A stretch of 15,860 bases of DNA, from positions 1 through 15,860 of the forward strand of contig JAWXCH010000470.1 of assembly GCA_034440595.1 (NCBI GenBank), read 5' to 3'. Below the pieces are notes generated by a model. That model saw only the letters and a program-made list of their open reading frames with translations. It did no database searches and was not told where the DNA came from. The number at the start of each line of letters is the position of its first letter. Positions within the stretch are counted from its first letter, which is position 1. The DNA comes from JAWXCH01 sp034440595 (GTDB taxonomy: Bacteria > Planctomycetota > Planctomycetia > Pirellulales > JALHPA01). Position numbers and translations under genes: made by a program. Of the stretch, positions 1 to 8,330 are shown piece after piece.

Positions 1-780
1 ATCCATCGGGGCGAGGTATTCGGCCTCTTAGGTCCCAACGGCTCGGGCAAGACCACCACAATCAAGCTGCTATTGGGGCTGTTGTTTCCCACGACCGGTC
101 GCGCGTTGGTCTTTAACCGCGACGCCACTGAAGTCTCCAAAAACGAGCGGATCGGCTATCTGCCCGAAGAGTCGTACCTGTACAAGTTTTTGAACGCCGA
201 AGAGACGCTGGACTTTTATGGTCGGCTGTTTGATATGCCGCCTGATGTACGGCGCAAACGATCCGCCGAGCTGATTGCCGAAGTTGGCCTGGAGCGCGAC
301 AAACGCCGCCAACTTAAGGAATACTCCAAGGGGATGACGCGCCGCATCGGTCTGGCTCAGGCGTTGATCAACGATCCGGAACTGATCGTGCTGGATGAGC
401 CGACCAGTGGGCTGGATCCGTTGGGAACTCGCTGGATGAAGGACCTGATCCTCAAGCTCAAAGCACAAGGCAAGACCGTACTGATGAGCAGTCACTTGCT
501 GGCCGACGTGCAAGATGTGTGCGATCGCATTGCCATTTTGCATCAGGGAGAATTGAAGGAACTGGGACGAGTCGATTCGCTGCTGAAAATCCAGGATGTC
601 ACACAGATCCAGGCAAAAGGCTTGAGCGACAACGCCAAAGCAGAAATTCGCGCGGTGATCGAACGAGACCATGCCAGCATGTTGTCGATGGATAATCCAA
701 CGACAACGCTGGAAGATCTGTTCCTATCGATTGTTCGCGACAGCGAGGCACGTCCCGGTCGCCGTACGCGGAGTGATTGA
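1..780 (+). CDS. ABC transporter ATP-binding protein, 5' end outside window
   Basis: This is the nucleotide-binding subunit of an ABC-2 type exporter; it would hydrolyse ATP on the cytoplasmic face of the membrane. The frame is open from base 1, so the true start lies upstream. Codons 11-19 (bases 31-57) encode the Walker A motif GPNGSGKTT. The signature motif is the variant YSKGM (about codons 108-112), followed by Walker B LIVLDEP (128-134), the D-loop SGLDP and the switch histidine in SSH (about 165). The YSKGM form and the C-terminal extension of about 80 residues are usual in GldA/NosF/CcmA-like ATPases that pair with ABC-2 permeases. The next gene is such a permease, 131 bases downstream, so the two probably form one transporter. 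The substrate cannot be told from the sequence. Only about the first 20-30 residues appear to be missing. Confidence 0.95.
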   Translation: MHRGEVFGLLGPNGSGKTTTIKLLLGLLFPTTGRALVFNRDATEVSKNERIGYLPEESYLYKFLNAEETLDFYGRLFDMPPDVRRKRSAELIAEVGLERDKRRQLKEYSKGMTRRIGLAQALINDPELIVLDEPTSGLDPLGTRWMKDLILKLKAQGKTVLMSSHLLADVQDVCDRIAILHQGELKELGRVDSLLKIQDVTQIQAKGLSDNAKAEIRAVIERDHASMLSMDNPTTTLEDLFLSIVRDSEARPGRRTRSD

Positions 781-911
781 TAGAGCATCAAACGAACAGC
801 TCGCCAATAGGGCACAACGGCAGGGGCGATCAGTAGGATTAATTTTTATCACGGGCATGGCATTCGCCGTAGCATCGATCAAGTTCCTTTAGCGCATCAT
901 CCGTCGATCCA

Positions 912-2744
912 ATGATTCTTGAGTTTGATATTCTGCCGTATTGGCAATGGCTGCTTTGGAACTCGGCAAAATTTGCCCTCGGTGCGTTTGTACTAACCCT
1001 ATTGGCGCTCGTCGTCAACTTTCTGATTCTGGCCGTTCGGCATGGACCGTTGATGGCCGGCGATACCATCTTCCGTGTCTTGACAGGGGCTGTAATGGAT
1101 GTGATTCGCCTCTCGCCGCGTCGTGTTTATACGCTGGCACGGTTGGCCGTACGCGAATCCATGCGACGTCGTGTCTGGATCGTGTTTGTGGTGTTTGCCA
1201 TGATCCTCTTTTTTGCGGGCTGGTTTCTCGATCCGAATTCGCAAAACCCCGTCAAACTGTACCTCTCATTCGTGATGTGGGCCACGACCTGTCTGGTGGC
1301 GTTGCTAGGGCTGTTTCTCAGTACCTTTAGCATTCCCAACGACATGAAGAACAAGGTCATCTACACAATTGTGACCAAGCCCGTACGTTCCAGCGAAATC
1401 GTACTGGGGCGCATGCTGGGCTTCACGTTTGTGGGAACCGTTCTACTGATGCTAATGGGGTTTTTCAGCTACTTGTTTGTCACGCGGTCGCTACGACATA
1501 CACACGAAATGCCAGTATCAAATCTGCAGAAGCCCGATGCCAACGGCGTCATAACAGGGGTCACTTCACTCAATCAGAATCATCACCACGAAGTTCGCAT
1601 TGATGGCGTGCAAGATGCGTACACCGATTTTGATCAGGCCAATGGCCATCGGCATTCGTTGATTGCCAAAGAAGTGGACGGTAAGACTACCTATGAAATT
1701 GGACCGCGCGAAGATCTGGAAATCGCGCGCGTGCCGGTGCTCGGAGAACTGGAGTTTGTCAATAACCAAGGAGATCGTGGCGGCCGTGAACTTGGTGTCA
1801 GTGTGGGCCATGAATGGCGATATCGCCGCTTTATCGAAGGCAATTCCCCGGCGGCGGTGATCTGGACCTTTGACAATGTCACGCCGGAACAATACTCCCC
1901 AGATGGATTGCTGATTGAACGGACGATCCGCGTATTCCGTACTCACAAGGGGAAAATTACTGAAGGCATCTCGGGCAATATGTTCTTTCGCAATCCCGAA
2001 ACACAAGTCAGGAGCACACCTTTGTCATTCACGGCCAAGGAAAACCGGGTCGACAGCCAGTGGGTCGATCGTCGTCAGTTCGTGAATGAAGGTGGCAAGC
2101 GGCGCGAGGTCGATTTGTATAAGGATCTAGTCTCGCCCGATGGCAAGCTGGAAGTTTGGATTCAATGCACTTCTCCCGGTCAATATTTTGGTGCTGCCAG
2201 GAGCGACTTGTATCTGCGCGCCGGCGACAACCCATTCGCCTGGAACTTGTTTAAAGGCTACCTCGGCATTTGGTTCTTGATGGTGCTGGTGATTTCGTTT
2301 GGCGTGATGTTCAGTACTTTCTTGAGTGGTCCGGTGGCTTTTTTGGCCACGCTGGGAATATTGGTGATTAGCTTGTTTGCCAACAGCTTCATCATTCCCC
2401 TGGCCGACGCAGTTTGGAGTGGAAACACGAAAAACATGCCAGGTGGTGGCCCGGTCGAATCGATTATGCGCTGGGCCACCGATAAAGGCATCACCGCTCC
2501 CGTCAGTAACGACCTGAACTGGAGAACTGGCAAATCGGCCGATTTGGTAATCATGGCTGGCATGACATCCGTTGCGCATCTGTTACCGGATCTGCGGCGC
2601 TATTCAAATTCGTCGCTGGTCGAGACGGGGTTTGATGTGCCGGCCAATCTGGTCTGGCAGCAAGCGACAACGACACTGGCTTTTTTTATTGTGACATTTA
2701 TTATTGGATTATTGTTCCTGAGAACTCGAGAGGTGGCGCGATGA
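912..2744 (+). CDS. ABC-2 type permease with large extracytoplasmic domain
   Basis: The 610-residue protein is predicted to be the membrane subunit partnering the upstream ATPase. Hydrophobic segments lie near residues 21-42, 88-106, 117-141, 170-190, 450-471, 475-500 and 585-604. Between helices 3 and 4 the stretch YTIVTKPVRSSEIVLGR (about 151-167) matches the loop typical of ABC-2 permeases. A soluble region of about 250 residues (195-445) sits between helices 4 and 5 and is far longer than in ordinary ABC-2 subunits of 250-400 residues. It begins with a histidine-rich stretch (H196, H198, H224-226, H246, H248). No clear Shine-Dalgarno precedes the ATG at 912, so the start is the best available ATG rather than a proven one. 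The stop overlaps the next ATG by 4 bases, indicating translational coupling. Substrate unknown. Confidence 0.88.
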   Translation: MILEFDILPYWQWLLWNSAKFALGAFVLTLLALVVNFLILAVRHGPLMAGDTIFRVLTGAVMDVIRLSPRRVYTLARLAVRESMRRRVWIVFVVFAMILFFAGWFLDPNSQNPVKLYLSFVMWATTCLVALLGLFLSTFSIPNDMKNKVIYTIVTKPVRSSEIVLGRMLGFTFVGTVLLMLMGFFSYLFVTRSLRHTHEMPVSNLQKPDANGVITGVTSLNQNHHHEVRIDGVQDAYTDFDQANGHRHSLIAKEVDGKTTYEIGPREDLEIARVPVLGELEFVNNQGDRGGRELGVSVGHEWRYRRFIEGNSPAAVIWTFDNVTPEQYSPDGLLIERTIRVFRTHKGKITEGISGNMFFRNPETQVRSTPLSFTAKENRVDSQWVDRRQFVNEGGKRREVDLYKDLVSPDGKLEVWIQCTSPGQYFGAARSDLYLRAGDNPFAWNLFKGYLGIWFLMVLVISFGVMFSTFLSGPVAFLATLGILVISLFANSFIIPLADAVWSGNTKNMPGGGPVESIMRWATDKGITAPVSNDLNWRTGKSADLVIMAGMTSVAHLLPDLRRYSNSSLVETGFDVPANLVWQQATTTLAFFIVTFIIGLLFLRTREVAR

Positions 2745-4588
2745 GCGAACGCAAAACACTGATTCGCAAAGTGATTTACATTGCGATCATTTTGGTGTTA
2801 TTGATTCCGCTGTCGTTTCTCAGCAGCCCCGCTGCGCGCCAGACGGACGGCACGGTCACGGATGGCGGAATCTTGGCCGCAGCGCGAAAAAAACACCGTC
2901 TCAGCCAGGCTGAACTTGGTGATATCGATCCATCCAGTGCGACGATGCGTCTGGCGACGATGGGACTGGGTGGCGTGGCCGTCAACTTGCTTTGGGAAAA
3001 AGCCAATGAATACAAGATGAAGGAAGACTGGATTAACTTCGGGGCAACGCTCGAGCAAATCGTCAAATTACAACCGAATTTTTACAAGGTCTGGGACTTT
3101 CAGGCGCACAATCTGTCGTACAATCTTTCCACGGAATTTGACGACTATCGAGATCGCTACACATACGTGATCAAGGGAATTCATTTCCTTCGCGAAGGTG
3201 CCGAAAAGAACGACCGTGAACCGCGCCTGTTGGGCCGCATCGGTTGGTATCTCGGCCAGAAGATCGGCCGTTCCGACGAACACGAGCTGTACCGCAAGTT
3301 ATTCAAAGAAGATTGGAACGAACTGTTTCATCAACGCGTTGATCGCAATCGCCGTCCAGAAGAACGAGACAACTGGCTGGTCGCCAAGGATTACTTTATC
3401 CAAGGGGATCAGTTGGCCGATCGGAACGATAAGATCGGCATTCCGCTGAGGACCACGCCTCTCATATTCTTTTCCGAGAGGGGCAAAGCTCAAATGAATT
3501 ATGCTGAAACGCTGCAGTTGGAAGGGAACTTCACCGACGAGGTGAAACGTGCCTGGGAAATTGCCAATAGCGACTGGACGGAAGACTTTGGTAACCGACA
3601 ACTACAGGCTCCCTATGGCGGTTCGCTCCGCTTGAACGATCAGGAATTGTTCGAGCAAGAATCCAAGGAGAAAGCGGCCGAACTGGAGGCAATTAGTCCG
3701 GGATTGCGCGAAATCTTACTGGAAGAGAAATACAAAAAACTCACACCGGCGGAGCTATCGGCAGCCCAAAAACCTGCCGATGAGCGAACGCCAGCGGAGT
3801 CCGAACTATTTTCGCAAATCGCGCCTGAGGCAACTGTCTCGTGGAACGAAGTCGCCGATCGAGTTCCCGAAAAGGACCGCGCCAAGGCCAAGGAACTGGC
3901 CAATGCGCTGGACCGCGCCGAGGACATGATCGAGGGACTGATTCTCGAACGTGGCAAAGTCAACTTTGAATACTGGCGAACCCGTTCCGAGGCGGAGCCT
4001 GAGGAATTGACCATGCAGGCGCGTCGTCTGGTTTATGAGGCCCGTGAGTTGAATAAGAATGGCGACCCGTTCGCGGCAATTCCGTTATACGAGCAAGCGT
4101 GGGAGAAGTGGCGGCAAGTTATCGACAAACACCCTCGAATGGGAGACGAAATTTCATCGCAGGAGTTGGTCGACGAGATCGACGATTACAAACGAGCTCT
4201 GGCCAAATGGCAAAAAGAGTTCCCAAAACCGTTTATCTTGCAAGACATCATCGAAATTGCTGCTGGTGAACGTGCTCCGGATTTTACAAAGAAGTCATCT
4301 GCGCCCAAAAATGATCCGTCGCCTGTCGAGAGCAAATCGAACGGCGAGGATGAGACCAAAAAAGGAAAGCAAGACAATTCAGAGCAAGATAAGTCCGCCA
4401 CAGAAAAAGGATCCAGTGTCGAGTCAGCTAAAACAAACAGCACGACAAAAACAGATAGCACAGCAAAGCCAGATAGCATTGGCACGTCAACGGAGACAGA
4501 TGCCTCTAGAAAATCGCCCCCAGATGCCCCGCCACCTGCCGAGGCAGACGGCCAAACCGGCGATGGCAAGAAGCCTGCCGTGGACTGA
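2741..4588 (+). CDS. membrane-anchored helical/TPR-like protein of unknown function, cotranscribed with ABC permease
   Basis: I do not recognise a named family for this 615-residue protein. One hydrophobic segment (about residues 10-29) after a basic N-terminus looks like a signal anchor or uncleaved signal peptide, placing the rest outside the cytoplasm. Residues 60-300 and 380-500 are rich in amphipathic helices with TPR-like spacing, for example around 95-135 and 425-465, but no TPR is perfect. The last 100 residues (about 515-615) are low complexity and dominated by Lys, Ser, Thr, Asp and Glu, so probably disordered. The ATG lies in an ATGA overlap with the permease stop, preceded by GAGAGGTG at 2728-2735, which supports this start. 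The tight coupling suggests an accessory or scaffold role for the ABC exporter; that is an inference. Confidence 0.85.
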   Translation: MSERKTLIRKVIYIAIILVLLIPLSFLSSPAARQTDGTVTDGGILAAARKKHRLSQAELGDIDPSSATMRLATMGLGGVAVNLLWEKANEYKMKEDWINFGATLEQIVKLQPNFYKVWDFQAHNLSYNLSTEFDDYRDRYTYVIKGIHFLREGAEKNDREPRLLGRIGWYLGQKIGRSDEHELYRKLFKEDWNELFHQRVDRNRRPEERDNWLVAKDYFIQGDQLADRNDKIGIPLRTTPLIFFSERGKAQMNYAETLQLEGNFTDEVKRAWEIANSDWTEDFGNRQLQAPYGGSLRLNDQELFEQESKEKAAELEAISPGLREILLEEKYKKLTPAELSAAQKPADERTPAESELFSQIAPEATVSWNEVADRVPEKDRAKAKELANALDRAEDMIEGLILERGKVNFEYWRTRSEAEPEELTMQARRLVYEARELNKNGDPFAAIPLYEQAWEKWRQVIDKHPRMGDEISSQELVDEIDDYKRALAKWQKEFPKPFILQDIIEIAAGERAPDFTKKSSAPKNDPSPVESKSNGEDETKKGKQDNSEQDKSATEKGSSVESAKTNSTTKTDSTAKPDSIGTSTETDASRKSPPDAPPPAEADGQTGDGKKPAVD

Positions 4589-4683
4589 TCTGGTAGAATG
4601 TCCATCGAGAAAACCGGCCTACGATTCCCTGTGAATGCACCTGGGTCAGCCGGTAAGCCGCTCGCGTAATGGACTCGACTTAA

Positions 4684-6138
4684 ATGGACTCGGCGGAAGC
4701 TTCAATACCTGACATACCGCCGGACGATTCATCGCACGCTTCCGAGCCTGCGGGTTCACCAACGGTCGAGCGACAGGTTCAGAAATGGACCATCGGCACT
4801 CGCAAGCCGCTGCCGACCATCTTACGCGCCTTTCGCCACCGCAATTTTCGGCTGTTTTTTGCCGGGCAGTTTATCTCCCTAACCGGCACGTGGATGCAAT
4901 CGGTTGCGCAGGCCTGGCTGGTTCATCAAATGACCGGTTCGGCCGTGTTGCTCGGCAGCGTGATGTTCGCCTCGCAGTTTCCGATCTTCTTGCTCGCGCC
5001 GATCGGTGGCACCGTTGCCGATCGTGTCAATCGCTATCGAATTGTGCTGACGACACAAAGCGTTGCGATGGTGCTGGCTGCTATCCTGGCAGCACTGACA
5101 CTCACCGGCAGGATCGAAGTCTGGCATATCTTTGTGTTGGCCTCCTGTTTGGGTACTGTCAACGCATTTGATATTCCGGCGCGCCAGGCGTTCATCGTCA
5201 GCCTGGTAGGACGAGAAGAAATGATCAACGCCATCGCGCTCAACAGCTCCATGTTCAATGCAGCGCGCATTGTCGGCCCGGCGATGGCCGGTATTCTGAT
5301 CGGACTTGTCGGTGAAGCCTGGTGCTTCTTCTACAACGCCGTCAGTTATATCGGTGTGCTGGCCTGTCTGTTGCAGATGAAGCTGGCGATCTCGCACACG
5401 GTGCCGCCGACCGGTTCGCCTTGGATGAATATGGTCGAAGGTTTTCGCTATGTGGCACAAACACCACCGATTCGCGCACTGATTTTACTCCTTGGCGTCG
5501 TCAGCTTGACGGGTGTTCCCTATGCAGTATTGATGCCCATCATCGCTGGCGAGGTGCTAGACGCCGGCGCGCATGGCTTAGGCATGCTAATGAGTTCTGC
5601 CGGCGTCGGCGCGCTGATCGGTGCATTGACGATTGCCGGACGGCGCGGGGTGCGTGGCCTCGGTCGCTGGGTCGCTACGGCGTCCTCTTGCTTCGGTGTC
5701 AGCCTGATTATGTTTTCGCTCTCCACCAACCTCTGGCTCTCGGCTGCGCTGCTGGTTCCGGTCGGTGGTGCCATGATGATGCAGATGGCTGCCTCGAACA
5801 CGCTGATCCAGTCGATGGTCCCAGACCGACTCCGCGGCAGGGTCATGTCGGTCTACTCGATGATGTTCATGGGCATGGCCCCGATGGGGGCACTCTGGGC
5901 CGGCACGATTGCCGAAAGTTTTGGTGCTCCAATGGCCATCGCACTCGGTGGCGGGCTATGCCTGATTGCGTCGGCCATTTTCTGGTCGGTCCTGCCGTCC
6001 TTGCGTGTTCAGGGGCGAGAATTGATCCTGGCACAGCAAATGGCCGCCGGCATCATTGCCGACGACGTGGCCGGTTCCAACCCCGGCCTGGCGGCGTTAC
6101 AGCCGTCAAATACTGCGGAATTGGAGAAAACGCGGTAA
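4684..6138 (+). CDS. MFS transporter, MFS_3/EntS-like family
   Basis: The 484-residue protein is a predicted proton-driven drug or siderophore-type exporter of the inner membrane. After a polar N-terminal tail of about 45 residues come the family landmarks: RNFRLFFAGQFISLTGTWMQ (about 53-72), the loop GGTVADRVNRYR (108-119, MFS motif A with the D-R pair), DIPARQAF (163-170) and PDRLRGRVMSVYSM (380-393). These are typical of the MFS_3 group that includes enterobactin exporter EntS, but no substrate can be inferred. Eleven to twelve hydrophobic segments are visible. The ATG at 4684 has no good Shine-Dalgarno and follows directly on a TAA that closes a four-codon frame starting at 4669, so the exact start is uncertain; the family core begins near residue 45. 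It lies 95 bases after the preceding gene and may be read through from it. Confidence 0.93.
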   Translation: MDSAEASIPDIPPDDSSHASEPAGSPTVERQVQKWTIGTRKPLPTILRAFRHRNFRLFFAGQFISLTGTWMQSVAQAWLVHQMTGSAVLLGSVMFASQFPIFLLAPIGGTVADRVNRYRIVLTTQSVAMVLAAILAALTLTGRIEVWHIFVLASCLGTVNAFDIPARQAFIVSLVGREEMINAIALNSSMFNAARIVGPAMAGILIGLVGEAWCFFYNAVSYIGVLACLLQMKLAISHTVPPTGSPWMNMVEGFRYVAQTPPIRALILLLGVVSLTGVPYAVLMPIIAGEVLDAGAHGLGMLMSSAGVGALIGALTIAGRRGVRGLGRWVATASSCFGVSLIMFSLSTNLWLSAALLVPVGGAMMMQMAASNTLIQSMVPDRLRGRVMSVYSMMFMGMAPMGALWAGTIAESFGAPMAIALGGGLCLIASAIFWSVLPSLRVQGRELILAQQMAAGIIADDVAGSNPGLAALQPSNTAELEKTR

Positions 6139-6304
6139 TTGCCGCGGGATACCGGTTCACATTGCGTAAGTTTGCTTGAATTGGCAGGTTTGGACGATTA
6201 ACATGGCCATTAGAGGAGAGGTCGAGGCAGGGTTGTCGAAGCAGGTGGACAATTTCCCTCCACTCAACGGAACAGATTCAAATTTGGGAGAGGCCGTCGA
6301 CTAA

Positions 6305-6332
6305 CAAATGCATTTGTCCAAATGCGTTTGTC
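6305..6332. repeat. tandem 14-bp palindromic repeat (two copies)
   Basis: CAAATGCATTTGTC (6305-6318) is directly followed by CAAATGCGTTTGTC (6319-6332), with one mismatch. The first copy is itself palindromic (ACAAATGCATTTGT, 6304-6317). The junction forms a second dyad, CATTTG-TC-CAAATG. It sits about 125 bases upstream of the start at 6457 and could be a regulator binding site. A related dyad occurs at 11206-11224. Confidence 0.7.
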
Positions 6333-6441
6333 GGCCAGTTCGGTCTTTCCAAAGGGCCGAACCGCAATTCGGTACCCCATGCAATCTGCAGCACCTTGTT
6401 TGGCATCGCTTGTTCAGCAAATTCTATTTGGCAGTCTATTC

Positions 6442-6447
6442 GAGGAG
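6442..6447 (+). promoter_or_regulatory. Shine-Dalgarno deciding the start at 6457
   Basis: GAGGAG ends 9 bases before the ATG at 6457, which opens directly into a clean signal peptide. The longer frame beginning at 6322 would bury that signal peptide behind 45 residues, so 6457 is preferred. Confidence 0.8.
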
Positions 6448-6456
6448 TCGGTAGTT

Positions 6457-8274
6457 ATGCTCAGGAAGGTTGTTCTGGTTTCCGGTTTAGGGATCTTTGC
6501 ACTCGGTGCGGGTTCGGCTCGCGCGGATGAAGCAATCCTCAGCCAGTATTATGGCAGCGGCGTGCATCATTATTTTGCCAAAGACATGCAGGCAGCCCAT
6601 GCCGATCTGAGCCAGGCCATTGATGGCAACACAGACGACCCGCGCCCATATTACTTTCGCGCGCTGACTTACATGCAGCTCGGGCGAGAGCCAGAAGCCG
6701 AAGCCGATCTTGCCAAGGGAGCCGAACTGGAATCAAACGACGTCAATGGTGCCTATCCGGTTGGTCGCTCGCTCGAGCGGATTCAAGGCGCACCGCGCGC
6801 TAAACTAGAAAAGTACCGCACCAAGGCGCGAGTCATTGCATACCAGCGTCAAGAATTACAGCGCAAACAGCGCTACGATGCCGAGCGAAGGCTTGAATCA
6901 GATCGGTTGCGTGTCGCGCCTCTGCCGGCGGGTGTGACCGATTCGGCACGATCACCTGCCACACCACCAGTTCCAACCGACGATCTTTTTGAAGGAACCG
7001 AGCCGAATTTTACCGGTGGTGCTCCGTCAACAACTCCTGCGGCGGCAGGTATTCCTGCAGCCGTCGCACCAGCCACCGAGCCACCAGCCAGACTTCCTGC
7101 TGAGGATACCACACCGCCGGTAGATGCATTCGGTCCTGCTGCAGAAACAACTCCTGGTGAGGGGAATGTTTTTGAACAACCTGTGCCGACAACGACTCCT
7201 GAAAGAGCACCCGCTGTTGCAACACCACCTGCACCGGGGATGAGGCCAGCACCGATCGCACCACCAACTGCACCTGGCAGTGATGCTTTACCCGGTCATC
7301 TTCCGCCAGTCAGCTCCGATCCATTTGCTACAGATGCCGCATCTAGCACTCCAGCAGAAGCTCCCGTTGTGGTGACACCTGCTCCTGCGGAAGTGACTCC
7401 TGCCCCTGTTGTGCCGTCCCCCGCGGGCGACGATCCATTTAATACACCAGAAGCGACGATTCCAGTCCCCACGGTCACGCCTGATGAGCCTGCCGCCGTG
7501 CCCGCTTCATCGACTGAACCAGTGCTCTCTGAACCCGTCGAGCCAACGGCACCGGTGACAACGCCTCCAGCCGCCGAAACACCGAAGACAGATGTGCCGG
7601 CTGGCGAGGGTGACGACCCGTTTGCTGATCCTGCAGCGGCACCAGTTGACCCAGCCACTGCGCCCGCTGATGCATTGCCTGCTGCGTCCATTACACCCCC
7701 AGTTGAGACCACTCCGCCGGCAACCGACCCACCTGCTGCGGATCCCTTTACTGCGCCTGAAGGGACAACTACACCTGCGGCCACACCTGACGTGACAACT
7801 CCCGTTCCAGTTGTACCGGCCGATGTGGGGGATTCGTTTGGCCCCGACACTTCCACCAGCACACCCGCCGAAGTAGCACCGGCAGCAACGACACCAGTCA
7901 CCACTTCACCCGCGACGGTTACACCTGCCGCAGTCACCCCTCCCGCAACTACTCCCGTCTCAACACCGGCTGCAGTCGTTGATCCGTTCTCGACGTCTGG
8001 CGACGACGACCCGTTCGCTTTGGATACCGCAGCACCAGCAAGCAGTGCGACCACACCTGCTGCTGCACCCCCAGCAACCACACCCCCAGCAACCGCGCCG
8101 GTCGCAACTCCGCCAGTTGCCGCACCGCCGGTAACAACACCTGCAACTCCAGACGCGCCGGCAGCAACAGAAACCGACCCGCTCGCCGATCCCTTTGGCG
8201 ATGCAAACGCTCCACAACCTACCCCACCTGCGACCGTGCCCGCTGCGGTCGATGACGACCCATTTGCCAATTGA
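6457..8274 (+). CDS. secreted TPR-like protein with long Pro/Thr/Ala-rich tail carrying DPF motifs
   Basis: The chosen start gives 605 residues. Residues 1-23 form a signal peptide ending in ARA, with cleavage before DE. Residues 25-100 look like one or two TPR units (the YYFRALTYMQLGREPEAEADLAKG type). A basic, Gln/Arg-rich helix follows at about 110-155. The remaining 440 residues are low complexity, made mainly of Pro, Thr, Ala and Val, and are probably disordered. Within them the motif DPF recurs eight times, at residues 288, 326, 387, 429, 509, 518, 578 and 601, often as DDPF. Variants DLF (176), DAF (223) and DSF (459) also occur, and the protein ends DDDPFAN. The function is unknown; a cell-envelope or assembly role is a guess. 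It lies 56 bases upstream of another exported protein and may be cotranscribed with it. Confidence 0.87.
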   Translation: MLRKVVLVSGLGIFALGAGSARADEAILSQYYGSGVHHYFAKDMQAAHADLSQAIDGNTDDPRPYYFRALTYMQLGREPEAEADLAKGAELESNDVNGAYPVGRSLERIQGAPRAKLEKYRTKARVIAYQRQELQRKQRYDAERRLESDRLRVAPLPAGVTDSARSPATPPVPTDDLFEGTEPNFTGGAPSTTPAAAGIPAAVAPATEPPARLPAEDTTPPVDAFGPAAETTPGEGNVFEQPVPTTTPERAPAVATPPAPGMRPAPIAPPTAPGSDALPGHLPPVSSDPFATDAASSTPAEAPVVVTPAPAEVTPAPVVPSPAGDDPFNTPEATIPVPTVTPDEPAAVPASSTEPVLSEPVEPTAPVTTPPAAETPKTDVPAGEGDDPFADPAAAPVDPATAPADALPAASITPPVETTPPATDPPAADPFTAPEGTTTPAATPDVTTPVPVVPADVGDSFGPDTSTSTPAEVAPAATTPVTTSPATVTPAAVTPPATTPVSTPAAVVDPFSTSGDDDPFALDTAAPASSATTPAAAPPATTPPATAPVATPPVAAPPVTTPATPDAPAATETDPLADPFGDANAPQPTPPATVPAAVDDDPFAN

Positions 8275-8330
8275 TTTGCGACACGGGCCATCGGTCCGGC
8301 GCAGACTAGTTCCAGCCAGTTGGAAAACTC

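Larger units (their letters stand above)
6139..6456 (+). other. intergenic region upstream of exported DPF-repeat protein
   Basis: This stretch of about 318 bases separates the MFS gene from the next signal peptide. A frame stays open from 6322, but the strong Shine-Dalgarno and signal peptide at 6442-6457 argue that translation begins only at 6457. The notable content is a tandem palindromic repeat at 6305-6332 (listed separately). A near-palindrome CGCGGTAATTGCCGCG at 6131-6146 spans the MFS stop codon; it has no T-run, so it is at best a weak terminator. No convincing -35/-10 pair was found, though the region is the natural promoter location. Confidence 0.6.

Noticed and set aside
5322..6179. 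Second plus-strand frame of 285 codons inside the MFS gene
   Set aside because: It is out of frame with the clear MFS gene; the product is Arg/Cys/Asp-rich with no family match.
6322..6456. N-terminal extension of the DPF-repeat gene from an upstream ATG
   Set aside because: The ATG at 6457 has GAGGAG at a good distance and opens straight into a signal peptide; the extension would bury it.
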